A DNA stretch of 64,000 bases from Streptomyces sp. 6-11-2 (GTDB taxonomy: Bacteria; Actinomycetota; Actinomycetes; Streptomycetales; Streptomycetaceae), in NCBI RefSeq assembly GCF_006540305.1, contig NZ_BJOR01000001.1, forward strand, positions 2,170,001 to 2,234,000, in the 5' to 3' direction. Shown piece by piece: positions 44,088 to 52,107 of this stretch. Each line of letters opens with the position of its first letter. Positions within the stretch are counted from its first letter, which is position 1. The notes below the pieces were generated by a model. It worked only from the letters and a program-made list of their open reading frames with translations, was not told where the DNA came from and searched no databases. Made by a program: the position numbers and the translations under genes.

Positions 44088-45181
44088 CCCTCCTCGACCG
44101 CCTCCTCGACCTCCGCCACCCGCTCCCGCTCCTCGGCCGCGAAGCGTTCCGCGTCCAGTTTCTCGGCGATCTCCTCGTCCTGGGCCATGAGCTGATCCAG
44201 GCTGGAGTCGCCCATCTCGAAGACGCCCATGTCGACGTAGGCCTGCTGGAGGCGTTTGCCCCACAGGCCGATGTCCTTGACGCAGGGGACGATGCGACTG
44301 AAGAGCAACTGGCGGAAGAGCCGGAGGAATTCGGAGTGCTCGCTGAGTTCGTCGGCCTCCGCCCTGGGGATGCCGAAGTTCTCCAGGACCTCCACCCCGC
44401 GCAGCCGGTCGCGCATCAAGTAGCAGCCCTCGATGACGAACTCCTCGCGTTCGCGCAGTTCGGCGTCGGTGAGCTGCCGGTAGTAGTCGCGCAGGGCCAT
44501 GCGGCCGAAGGCGACGTGGCGGGCCTCGTCCTGCATGACGTAGGCGAGGATCTGCTTGGGCAGAGGCTTGTTCGTGGTGTCGCGGATCATGCCGAAGGCC
44601 GCCAGGGCGAGGCCCTCGATCAGCACCTGCATGCCCAGGTACGGCATGTCCCAGCGGCTGTCGCGGAGGGTGTCGCCGAGGAGGGACTGGAGGTTGTCGT
44701 TGATCGGGTAGAGCATCCCGATCTTCTCGTGCAGGAAGCGACCGTAGATCTCGGCGTGCCGGGCCTCGTCCATGGTCTGGGTCGCCGAGTAGAACTTGGC
44801 GTCCAGGTCGGGGACGGACTCCACGATCCGCGCGGCGCAGATCATCGCGCCCTGCTCGCCGTGCAGGAACTGGCTGAACTGCCAGGACGCGAAGTGGCGG
44901 CGCAGTTCGGCCTTGTCACGGTCGGTCATCTTCGCCCAGTGCGGGGTGCCGTAGAGGGTCATCGCCTCCTCGGGGGTGCCGAGCGGATCGTACGGGTCCA
45001 CCTCCAGATCCCAGTCGATCCGCTTCTGACCGTCCCACTGCTTGTCCTTGCCCTTCTGATAGAGGGCGAGGAGGCGGTCGCGGCCGTCGTCGTACTCCCA
45101 GCTGAATCGAGCCGCACCGGTCGCGGGGACCTGCCAGCACGAGTCCCCCGGATTCCTGGCGTACAGGTCGTAGGTCGGCAT
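44069..45181 (-). CDS. Ferritin-like di-iron protein
   Basis: 370 residues from ATG 45181 (MPTYDLYARNPGDS). Metal-ligand helices: FLHGEQGAMICAARIVESVP, TQTMDEARHAEIYGRF and QILAYVMQDEARHVAFGRMA, giving the ExxH pairs (DEARH twice) of a di-iron four-helix bundle. Resembles ferritin-like oxygenases/desaturases rather than storage ferritins. Acidic coiled C-terminus. Divergent from an AurF-like di-iron protein, with which it shares a 152-bp promoter region. Confidence 0.85.
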   Translation of the reverse strand: MPTYDLYARNPGDSCWQVPATGAARFSWEYDDGRDRLLALYQKGKDKQWDGQKRIDWDLEVDPYDPLGTPEEAMTLYGTPHWAKMTDRDKAELRRHFASWQFSQFLHGEQGAMICAARIVESVPDLDAKFYSATQTMDEARHAEIYGRFLHEKIGMLYPINDNLQSLLGDTLRDSRWDMPYLGMQVLIEGLALAAFGMIRDTTNKPLPKQILAYVMQDEARHVAFGRMALRDYYRQLTDAELREREEFVIEGCYLMRDRLRGVEVLENFGIPRAEADELSEHSEFLRLFRQLLFSRIVPCVKDIGLWGKRLQQAYVDMGVFEMGDSSLDQLMAQDEEIAEKLDAERFAAEERERVAEVEEAVEEGQRLTG

Positions 45182-45243
45182 ACTTCGCAGGTTCACACGT
45201 AGACGTTGAGTCAACAAGTCGCGCGCAAGCCATTGACTGGCTT

Positions 45244-45256
45244 ACTGACAGGCAGT
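45244..45256. promoter_or_regulatory. Candidate TetR-type operator between the di-iron genes
   Basis: ACTGACAGGCAGT, a 13-bp palindrome with two mismatched bases in each arm's inner part, inside the wider dyad GACTG...CAGTC (45236-45257). It is the only clear dyad between the divergent di-iron genes. The TetR gene at 47060 is a possible binder. Confidence 0.45.
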
Positions 45257-45333
45257 CTCATAAGAGGCGGAGAACCTGACCCTCGGGTAACCAGCCGACC
45301 CGGCCACATCCCGTACGACGAGGTGGGACAGCC

Positions 45334-46272
45334 ATGACGACCGTGACGGAAGACGGCGCGCTCTCAGGCCTGCGCGACGCGCTCGGCCTGCTCAAGGACC
45401 GGGAGCAGGTGGCCGAGCGGCTGCTCGACTCTTCCGCCAAGCACTCCTTCGACCCGGACAGGGAACTGGACTGGGACGCGCCCTTCGAGGAGGGCAAGTG
45501 GTTCTGGCCGCCGGAGCTGGTGTCGCTGTACGACACACCGCTGTGGAAGCGGATGGGCGAGGAGCAGCGGATCCTGCTCTCCCGGCACGAGGCAGCGGCG
45601 CTCGCCTCGCTCGGCATCTGGTTCGAGCTGATCCTCATGCAGCTGCTCGTACGGCACATCTACGACAAGGCGGCCACGAGCGCGCACGTGCGGTACGCGC
45701 TGACCGAGATCGAGGACGAGTGCCGGCACTCGAAGATGTTCGCCCGCGTCATATCGCGGGGCGAGACGCCCTGGTACCCGGTGAGCCGGGCGCACCAGAA
45801 CCTCGGCCGGCTCTTCAAGACGATCTCCACGACCCCCGGGTCCTTCACCGCGACCCTGCTCGGTGAGGAGGTCCTGGACTGGATGCAGCGGCTGACGTTC
45901 CCGGACGAGCGGGTGCAGCCGCTGATCCGGGGCGTCACGCGGATCCACGTCGTGGAGGAGGCGCGCCATGTCCGTTACGCCCGCGAGGAGTTGCGCCGGC
46001 AGATGATGACGGCGCCGAAGTGGTCGCAGGAGTTCACCCGGATCACCTCGGGCGAGTTCGCCCGGGTCTTCTCGGTCGCCTTCGTCAACCCCGAGGTGTA
46101 CACGAACGTGGGCCTCGACAAACGGGAGGCGATGGCCCAGGTGAAGGCGAGCGAGCACCGGCGGGAGGTCATGCAGACGGGCGCGAAGCGCCTGACGGAC
46201 TTCCTGGACGACATCGGCGTCCTCCGCGGAGTCGGCCGCCGCCTCTGGCAGTCCTCGGGCCTCCTGGCCTGA
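45334..46272 (+). CDS. AurF-like di-iron oxygenase
   Basis: 312 residues from ATG 45334. Ligand pattern: HEAAALASLGIWFELILMQL, LTEIEDECRHSKMFARVISR (ExxH), HVVEEARHVRYAREELRRQM (ExxH). This spacing fits the AurF N-oxygenase group that oxidises arylamines or carries out related chemistry. It may act together with the divergent ferritin-like protein. Substrate unknown. Confidence 0.86.
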   Translation: MTTVTEDGALSGLRDALGLLKDREQVAERLLDSSAKHSFDPDRELDWDAPFEEGKWFWPPELVSLYDTPLWKRMGEEQRILLSRHEAAALASLGIWFELILMQLLVRHIYDKAATSAHVRYALTEIEDECRHSKMFARVISRGETPWYPVSRAHQNLGRLFKTISTTPGSFTATLLGEEVLDWMQRLTFPDERVQPLIRGVTRIHVVEEARHVRYAREELRRQMMTAPKWSQEFTRITSGEFARVFSVAFVNPEVYTNVGLDKREAMAQVKASEHRREVMQTGAKRLTDFLDDIGVLRGVGRRLWQSSGLLA

Positions 46273-47059
46273 CCCGACCGGCACCCCCACGGGAGCGATG
46301 AGGGGCCCGGCGCCGCCGGCCTCGACACGGGGGCGGCCCCTGACAGCGGCTCCCCCATGTCCGGTACCGCCGACGCGATACGGATCCGGCCGGTCCCACT
46401 GCCGAACCGTCAGCGCCGCCCGCCGCAGGGGCGAACCCACGGCACGGACGCAGCCCGAGACACCCCGGGCGGCCCAGCGGACCCGCGCCGGGCCGCACGA
46501 CCGAGGGCTGCACCAACCCGCACGGCGTGCGAAGCCGCCCGACCGACGAAAGCTGCCGTCGCGGGGGGGCCACGGGCCGCGCAGGGCCAGACGCCAGAGA
46601 CCGGGGAGCCGCGGCAGGGCCCGGCGCCGGACCGGGAAGCCACGGCAGGACCAGGCGCCAGGCCGGGGAGCCGCGCGGGGACCGCACGGCCACCAGACGC
46701 CATAAGGTCCAGCCCTCCCGCCTGAGGACACGGGCCACGCGGGACCGCGGAAGCGACGCGGCACGGCGGTGCGCGGCACGGCGGTGGCTCCCGGGCCCCG
46801 TACCCCCGCTGCGCCGGGCCCGGTCCGCCGTCCCGGCTCGCGCCCCCCGTTCGCGCGCCCAGTCCGCCACCCCTGGCCGCGTCCCCGTTCGCGCGCCCGC
46901 TCCGCCACGCCCGATCCGTCGCGCCCGATCCGACGTGCCCGATCCGACGCGCCCGCTCCGGCGGCAGCCGGTACGGGCCGGAGTGGGCGTGGCCATTCCG
47001 GCGGGCTGGGGGCGCGGGCGTAGGTCCGTGGGCCGCTGAGGCCGATTACGCTGCTGGTC
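46273..47059. other. 787-bp gene-free GC-rich stretch
   Basis: No gene can be supported: all frames give Pro/Arg/Ala-rich low-complexity text. Imperfect repeats are visible, namely CCGGGGAGCCGCG(GC)AGG-type units at about 46595-46690 and CGCGCCCGATCCG / CGTGCCCGATCCGACG units at about 46850-46960. Near the start a short dyad may end the di-iron gene. Confidence 0.55.
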
Positions 47060-47719
47060 ATGAGCCCTGCCGCGTCCAGTCCCGCGTACCGTCGCCTCAG
47101 CGTCGAGGAGCGGCGGGCCCAGTTGCTCGACGCGGCTCTGTCCCTCTTCGCGCACCGGGCGCCCGAGGAGGTGTCGCTGGACGACGTGGCGGAGGCGGCG
47201 GGGGTGTCGCGTCCGCTGGTGTACCGCTACTTCCCGGGCGGCAAGCAGCAGCTGTACGAGGCCGCCCTGCGGTCCGCCGCCGATGAGCTGAGGCACTGCT
47301 TCGACGAGCCGCAGCAGGGCCCGCTGCTGCCCCGCCTCGCCCGCGCCCTGGACCGGTACCTGGCCTTCGTCGACCAGCACGACGCCGGGTTCACCGCCCT
47401 GCTCCAGGGCGGCAGCGTGGTGGAGACCTCCCGCACGACGGCCATCGTGGACGGCGTGCGCCGGGCCGCCGCCGAGCGGATCCTGAGCCATCTGGAGGTC
47501 ACGGACCCCGGCCCCCGGCTGCGCATGACCGTACGGATGTGGATCACGGCCGTGGAGGCCGCCTCCCTGATCTGGCTGGACGAGGACAAGCAGCCGCCCG
47601 CCGAGGAGCTGCGGGACTGGCTGGTCGAGCAGTTCGCGGCCGTGCTCACCGTGACCGCCGCCCGGGACGCGCAGACCGCCGAGCTGGTGGGGCGCGCCCT
47701 GGCCTCGGCGGATGGCTGA
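47060..47719 (+). CDS. TetR-family transcriptional regulator
   Basis: 219 residues from ATG 47060. HTH: RRAQLLDAALSLFAHRAPEE, VSLDDVAEAAGVSRPLVYRY, FPGGKQQLYEAAL. C-terminal domain of the type seen in regulators of lipid or oxygenase genes (VEAASLIWLDEDKQPPAEEL). It is 788 bp from the di-iron gene and is a candidate regulator for it. Confidence 0.92.
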   Translation: MSPAASSPAYRRLSVEERRAQLLDAALSLFAHRAPEEVSLDDVAEAAGVSRPLVYRYFPGGKQQLYEAALRSAADELRHCFDEPQQGPLLPRLARALDRYLAFVDQHDAGFTALLQGGSVVETSRTTAIVDGVRRAAAERILSHLEVTDPGPRLRMTVRMWITAVEAASLIWLDEDKQPPAEELRDWLVEQFAAVLTVTAARDAQTAELVGRALASADG

Positions 47720-48032
47720 CACTGGTGCCGTGAAGAGCGAAGACACCCCCTTCGAGGGCGGCCCCATGGACGGGCGGGTGCTGCCCGTGCTGGTGGGACC
47801 CACCGGGAACCCGCCGAAGACCTACCGCATCCCGGTGCCGGACGCCGCGGGCGGCCCGCCGACCGTGCTCGTCTACCGGCGGGTGCCACGCGGGCACAGC
47901 AAGCGCCTGGGACTGCCCAGGGGCTGGAAGTACGAGTTCGACCCCGAGGGCAGGAGCGGCGGCCGGCTGAGATGGCCGTGGTCCAAGCCGGAGAACCGGG
48001 CCGGCGGCAAGCCGGACGCCACCGACGGGTGA
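47712..48032 (+). CDS. Small conserved hypothetical protein
   Basis: 106 residues from ATG 47712, overlapping the tetR stop by 8 bp; a GTG at 47730 is a possible start. VGPTGNPPKTYRIPVPDAAG, TVLVYRRVPRGHSKRLGLPR and WKYEFDPEGR suggest a small beta-rich domain. No membrane segment. Known to me only as a Streptomyces hypothetical. Confidence 0.7.
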   Translation: MADTGAVKSEDTPFEGGPMDGRVLPVLVGPTGNPPKTYRIPVPDAAGGPPTVLVYRRVPRGHSKRLGLPRGWKYEFDPEGRSGGRLRWPWSKPENRAGGKPDATDG

Positions 48033-48135
48033 CCTCGTTGCGCCGTACGGCGCACCATCGGCACAGAAAATCCGTTCATACGTCGAATCCTCACGGTGCG
48101 GAGCGGAAACACCGCCCCGCACGGGAGGTGATGAC

Positions 48136-49287
48136 GTGTCAGGAAGGGTGCCGCGTCTGGTGTGTACGGCGGCGGTGGCGGCACAGGCCGCCTTCGTACC
48201 GGTGGCCGCCGTGGCCACGCCGGAGCCGCAGCAGCCCGGACAGCGGTCCGTCGCCCAGCTGCTGACGGACCTTCACACGCTGTACCGGCAGGCCGAACAG
48301 GCCACCGAGACCTACAACTCCACCGCCGAGCAGCTGAAGCGGCAGCGCACCGAGGCCGACCGCATCGACGCCGACCTCGGCGCCGCCCGGCTCGCCCTGA
48401 GCGACAGCCGCGCGAAGGCGGCACGGCTGGCCCTTCTGCAGTACCAGGGCAGCGGCACCGGACTCTCCCCGTACCTGCGGCTGCTGCTGGCACCTGACCC
48501 GCAGCACGCCCTGGCGGAGGGGGAGTTGATCGGGCAACTGGCGCGGGAGCGGGCCGAGACGGTCGACCGGCTCACCGGCGACGAGAAGAAGGCCGCCGAC
48601 CTCGCCCACGAGGCCCGCAAGGCGGTCGACACCCGGCTGGTGCTCGCCCGGCGGCAGCAGCAGGCGCGGGACGACGTCCAGGGACGGCTGCGCGACGTGG
48701 AGAAGCTGCTGGCCTCGCTCAGCGCCGAGCAGGTGACGGCGCTCGCCCGGAGGGAGACGAACGGGATCACCGCGGCGCAGAGCCCTTTCCTGGCCTCCGG
48801 GGTGCTCAGCGGTGCCCGCACGCCGTCGCCGGAGGGCGACGAGGCCGTGCGCTACGCCGTGCGTCAGCTCGGCAAGCCGTACCAGTGGGGCGCCGTGGGC
48901 CCGCGGGCGTACGACTGCTCGGGGCTGACCTCACAGGCCTGGGAGCACGCCGGGACGCCCATCCCGCGCACCAGTCAGGAGCAGTGGGCGCGGCTGAAGC
49001 ACATCCCGCTCGGCGCTCTCAGGCCCGGCGACCTGGTCGTCTACTTCCCGCAGGCCACGCATGTCGCCCTCTACCTCGGCGACGGGATGGTGGTGCAGGC
49101 CCCGCGGCCCGGAGCCAGGGTGAAGGTGTCACCGGTCGCGGCCAACCCGGTGCTGGGCGCCGTACGGCCCGATCCGGGCGGGGAGCCCCTGCGGTGGTAC
49201 ACACCGCCGAGACTCCCCGAGGGTGCCCTGGCCGGGCCGGACGCGAGTCTCTATACGGCGGACGCCTCGGAGACCTCGGCGAGGTAG
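48136..49287 (+). CDS. Secreted NlpC/P60 peptidoglycan hydrolase
   Basis: 383 residues from GTG 48136 (GGGAGGTGATGAC ahead). Signal peptide to about residue 28 (VAAVATP). Long coiled coil (about 45-205) rich in Glu/Arg/Ala, then an NlpC/P60 domain: catalytic Cys in RAYDCSGLTSQAW (about 272), GDLVVYF and His in ATHVALYLGDGMV. Cleaves stem peptides of peptidoglycan in the wall, as RipA-like enzymes. Confidence 0.93.
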   Translation: MSGRVPRLVCTAAVAAQAAFVPVAAVATPEPQQPGQRSVAQLLTDLHTLYRQAEQATETYNSTAEQLKRQRTEADRIDADLGAARLALSDSRAKAARLALLQYQGSGTGLSPYLRLLLAPDPQHALAEGELIGQLARERAETVDRLTGDEKKAADLAHEARKAVDTRLVLARRQQQARDDVQGRLRDVEKLLASLSAEQVTALARRETNGITAAQSPFLASGVLSGARTPSPEGDEAVRYAVRQLGKPYQWGAVGPRAYDCSGLTSQAWEHAGTPIPRTSQEQWARLKHIPLGALRPGDLVVYFPQATHVALYLGDGMVVQAPRPGARVKVSPVAANPVLGAVRPDPGGEPLRWYTPPRLPEGALAGPDASLYTADASETSAR

Positions 49288-50513
49288 GCCTGGGCCTTGT
49301 CCGGGTCGAAGAAGAAGTTCTCCAGGTCGGACGGGTCGTCGAAGCAGTTCACGAAGCGGTCGGCGACCGGCTGGAGCTGGCCCGCCGCCCCGAGGACGTT
49401 CAGGACGTGCTCCGGCGGCGGGGCCAGCATGGCGTTGGTCCACTTGGTGACGTGCCGGGCGGTGGCCCAGTAGCGGTCGAACGTCTGCCGCATCCACTCC
49501 TCGTCGAACGGCTTGTCGCCGTGCTCGACGATGGCGGCCAGGTATGCGGCGGCGCACTTGGAGGCCGAGTTGGAGCCCTGGCCGGTGATCGGGTCGTTGG
49601 CGACGACGACGTCCGCGACACCGAGGACCAGGCCGCCGCCGGGCAGCCGGCCGATCGGCTGGCGCACGGTCGGGGCGTAACGGCCGGCGAGCGTGCCGCC
49701 CGCGTCCGTGAGTTCGACGCCGGCGGTCCGGGCGTGCTCCCAGGGCAGGAACGTCTTCATCAGGTCCAGCGTCAGGGCGAGGTGCTCGGACGGGTCCTTG
49801 ACGCCGCGGAAGGCGTCGAGCGGGCCGCCGGGTATGCCTTCCCAGAAGAGGATGTCGGCACGGCCGGAGAGGGTGTGGGTCGGCATGATGAACATCTCGC
49901 CGACGCCGGGCACCAGGTTGCAGCGGACCGCGTCGAACTCCGGGTGCTCCGGGCGCGGTGCCAGGCCGTGCACGTACGCCACCGCCAGCGCGCGCTGCGG
50001 CTCGCTGTACGGGGAGCGGGAGGCGTCCCGCTCGAACATCTTCACCAGCTCGCCCTTGCCCGCCGAGACGAGGACGAGGTCGTACGTGCGGGAGAAGTAG
50101 TCCAGGTCGCCGACCGCGGCGCCGTGGATGACGAGCTGGCCGCCGCGCTGGGCGAACGTCTCCATCCAGCCCGCCATCTTCACCCGCTGGTCGACCGACT
50201 GCGCGTACCCGTCGAGCCTGCCCACCCAGTCGATCGCGCGCTGCGAGGGACCGGGGTCGAAGGAGCCGGGGACGGCCACCGAGACGCCGAGGCCCTCGAT
50301 GTTCGGAGCCTGGGACTCCCAGAAGTTCAGCTTCAGGTCGCGCTCGTGCTGGAGGGCCGTGTGGAACATGCACTGCGTCGACATGACCCGGCCGGTGCGG
50401 ATCTCGTCCGAGGTCCGGTTCGACATCAGGGTGACCTCGTACCCGTGGGACTGGAGTCCGAGGGCCAGCTGGAGACCGGACTGCCCGGCCCCCACGACGA
50501 GTATCTTCCGCAT
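49251..50513 (-). CDS. Styrene/indole monooxygenase-type FAD protein
   Basis: 420 residues. Starts MRKILVVGAGQSGLQLALGL (GxGxxG FAD site). MSTQCMFHTALQHERDLKLN, GKGELVKMFERDASRSPYSE and VVVANDPITGQGSNSASKCA are typical of StyA-like group E monooxygenases that need an external flavin reductase; none is adjacent. Its last 36 bases overlap the convergent NlpC/P60 gene. It follows cvnD by 58 bp and takes the place usually held by a cytochrome P450 in conservons. Confidence 0.9.
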   Translation of the reverse strand: MRKILVVGAGQSGLQLALGLQSHGYEVTLMSNRTSDEIRTGRVMSTQCMFHTALQHERDLKLNFWESQAPNIEGLGVSVAVPGSFDPGPSQRAIDWVGRLDGYAQSVDQRVKMAGWMETFAQRGGQLVIHGAAVGDLDYFSRTYDLVLVSAGKGELVKMFERDASRSPYSEPQRALAVAYVHGLAPRPEHPEFDAVRCNLVPGVGEMFIMPTHTLSGRADILFWEGIPGGPLDAFRGVKDPSEHLALTLDLMKTFLPWEHARTAGVELTDAGGTLAGRYAPTVRQPIGRLPGGGLVLGVADVVVANDPITGQGSNSASKCAAAYLAAIVEHGDKPFDEEWMRQTFDRYWATARHVTKWTNAMLAPPPEHVLNVLGAAGQLQPVADRFVNCFDDPSDLENFFFDPDKAQAYLAEVSEASAV

Positions 50514-50571
50514 ACGGGTGCTGCCTCCTACGGCTTCGGGACTGCTCGCTGGACTGCTCGGGGAGCGGGTA

Positions 50572-51210
50572 CTACTCCGGGGTCTCCTCGAGTGCGTGGG
50601 CCACGAGGGCCAGCAGGGTCTCGATGGCCGAGATCCGGCGCCGCGCGTCCATGATCATGACAGGTATATGTGGGGGTATCGTGAGCGCCTCGCGCACGTC
50701 CTCCGGGTCGAACTGCTCGCTGCCCTCGAAGTGGTTGACGGCGACGACGTACGGAAGCCCGCAGCTCTCGAAGTAGTCCAGCGCCGGGAAGCAGTCCTTC
50801 AGACGGCGGGTGTCGGCCAGGACCACGGCGCCGATCGCGCCGCGCACCAGGTCGTCCCACATGAACCAGAACCGCTGCTGGCCCGGCGTGCCGAACACGT
50901 AGAGCACGAGGTCGTCGTCGAGCGTGATCCGGCCGTAGTCCATGGCGACGGTGGTCGTCACCTTGTCCGGCGTCTCGGTGAGGTCGTCGGTCTCCTCGCT
51001 CGCCTCGGTCATCAGCGCCTCGGTCTGCAGCGGCGTGATCTCCGAGACGGCGGTGACCAGTGTGGTCTTGCCGACGCCGAAGCCGCCGGCCACCACGATC
51101 TTCGTGGCGACCGGGGCACGGCTACGGTCCGTCTGCCAGGGCTGCGGGGCCTCGTCGGCCTCGACGAGCAGGGGGACGCCCACGGCGGCGTCAGAGACGG
51201 CGGAGTCCAC
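50572..51210 (-). CDS. cvnD: Conservon GTPase (CvnD)
   Basis: 212 residues from GTG 51210. Ras-like GTP-binding motifs: KIVVAGGFGVGKTTLVTAVS (P-loop), VLYVFGTPGQQRFWFMWDDL (G3, DxxG replaced by GTPGQ), VVAVNHFEGSEQF (G4-like N-F). A bacterial Ras-like protein that binds membrane complexes with CvnA-C. Overlaps cvnC by 20 bp. Confidence 0.95.
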   Translation of the reverse strand: MDSAVSDAAVGVPLLVEADEAPQPWQTDRSRAPVATKIVVAGGFGVGKTTLVTAVSEITPLQTEALMTEASEETDDLTETPDKVTTTVAMDYGRITLDDDLVLYVFGTPGQQRFWFMWDDLVRGAIGAVVLADTRRLKDCFPALDYFESCGLPYVVAVNHFEGSEQFDPEDVREALTIPPHIPVMIMDARRRISAIETLLALVAHALEETPE

Positions 51211-51604
51211 TCAGCACCCTTTCCAGCAGCACGCGGTCCGGCCGGCCCGTGCCATGACCGGTTCCGGTTCCGTACACACGGATCTTTCCCTGGTCCGCGA
51301 GATCGCTCAGGAGCACGCGGACCACGCCGAGCGGCATCTTCAGCAGCGCGGCGATCTCCGCCACCGTCCGCATCCGGCGGCACAGTTCGACGATGGCCCG
51401 CACCTCGGGCATGCCCTGGTTGGCGAGCGAGCCGTTGGTCAGCTCCTTGCGCTCCTCCGGGGCCTCCAGCGCGGCCACGAACGTCTCCACCAGGAGGACG
51501 TGGCCGAAGCGGGTACGGCCGCCGGTGAGCGAATAGGGGCGTACGCGGGAGGCCTTGCGGTCGCCGCCGCGAACGGGGAGCTGCCGTTTGGACGTACCAC
51601 TCAT
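51191..51604 (-). CDS. cvnC: Conservon DUF742 protein (CvnC)
   Basis: 137 residues. DUF742 winged-helix-like protein: VRPYSLTGGRTRFGHVLLVE, TFVAALEAPEERKELTN and ALLKMPLGVVRVLLSDLADQ. Part of the signal complex with CvnA, B and D. Its start overlaps the cvnB stop by 4 bp. Confidence 0.95.
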   Translation of the reverse strand: MSGTSKRQLPVRGGDRKASRVRPYSLTGGRTRFGHVLLVETFVAALEAPEERKELTNGSLANQGMPEVRAIVELCRRMRTVAEIAALLKMPLGVVRVLLSDLADQGKIRVYGTGTGHGTGRPDRVLLERVLSGLRRL

Positions 51605-52107
51605 CGGGCCGCTCCTTGGGTACTCCCGTCGGTTTCCAGGGACTGGCGCAGCTCACTGCGGAGTTCCGGCGTCAGGACGTGTCCGGCGCGGCCGACGAAG
51701 AGCGCCATGTGGTACGCCACGACGCTCATGTCGCACTCCGCGGAGCCGTGCACGCCGAGCAGCGACCCGTCGCTGATCGACATGACGAACAGGCTGCCCT
51801 CGTCCATCGCGACCATCGTGTGCTTCACCGCACCGGAGTCCATCAGCTTGGCGGCGCCGAGGGTGAGGCTGCCGATGCCGGAGACGATGGTGGCGAGGTC
51901 GGCGGCGGAGCCGCGGGGACCGGTGCGCGCCTCGCGGGCCTGGCGGGCCTCGTCGTTGCGGCCGGGGTCCGAGGAGAGGAGCAGGAGCCCGTCGGAGGAG
52001 ACCACGGCCACGGATTCGATGCCGGGGACCTCCTCGACGAGGTTGGTCAGCAGCCAGTGCAGGTTGCGGGCCTCACTGCTCAGTCCGAAGGTACTGGGCG
52101 CGGTCAA
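51601..52107 (-). CDS. cvnB: Conservon roadblock/LC7 protein (CvnB)
   Basis: 168 residues from TTG 52107, which overlaps the cvnA stop by 4 bp. Roadblock/LC7 fold: LHWLLTNLVEEVPGIESVAV, VSSDGLLLLSSDPGRN, AECDMSVVAYHMALFVGRAG. Thought to act as a GTPase-interacting (MglB-like) partner of CvnD. Confidence 0.95.
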   Translation of the reverse strand: MTAPSTFGLSSEARNLHWLLTNLVEEVPGIESVAVVSSDGLLLLSSDPGRNDEARQAREARTGPRGSAADLATIVSGIGSLTLGAAKLMDSGAVKHTMVAMDEGSLFVMSISDGSLLGVHGSAECDMSVVAYHMALFVGRAGHVLTPELRSELRQSLETDGSTQGAAR

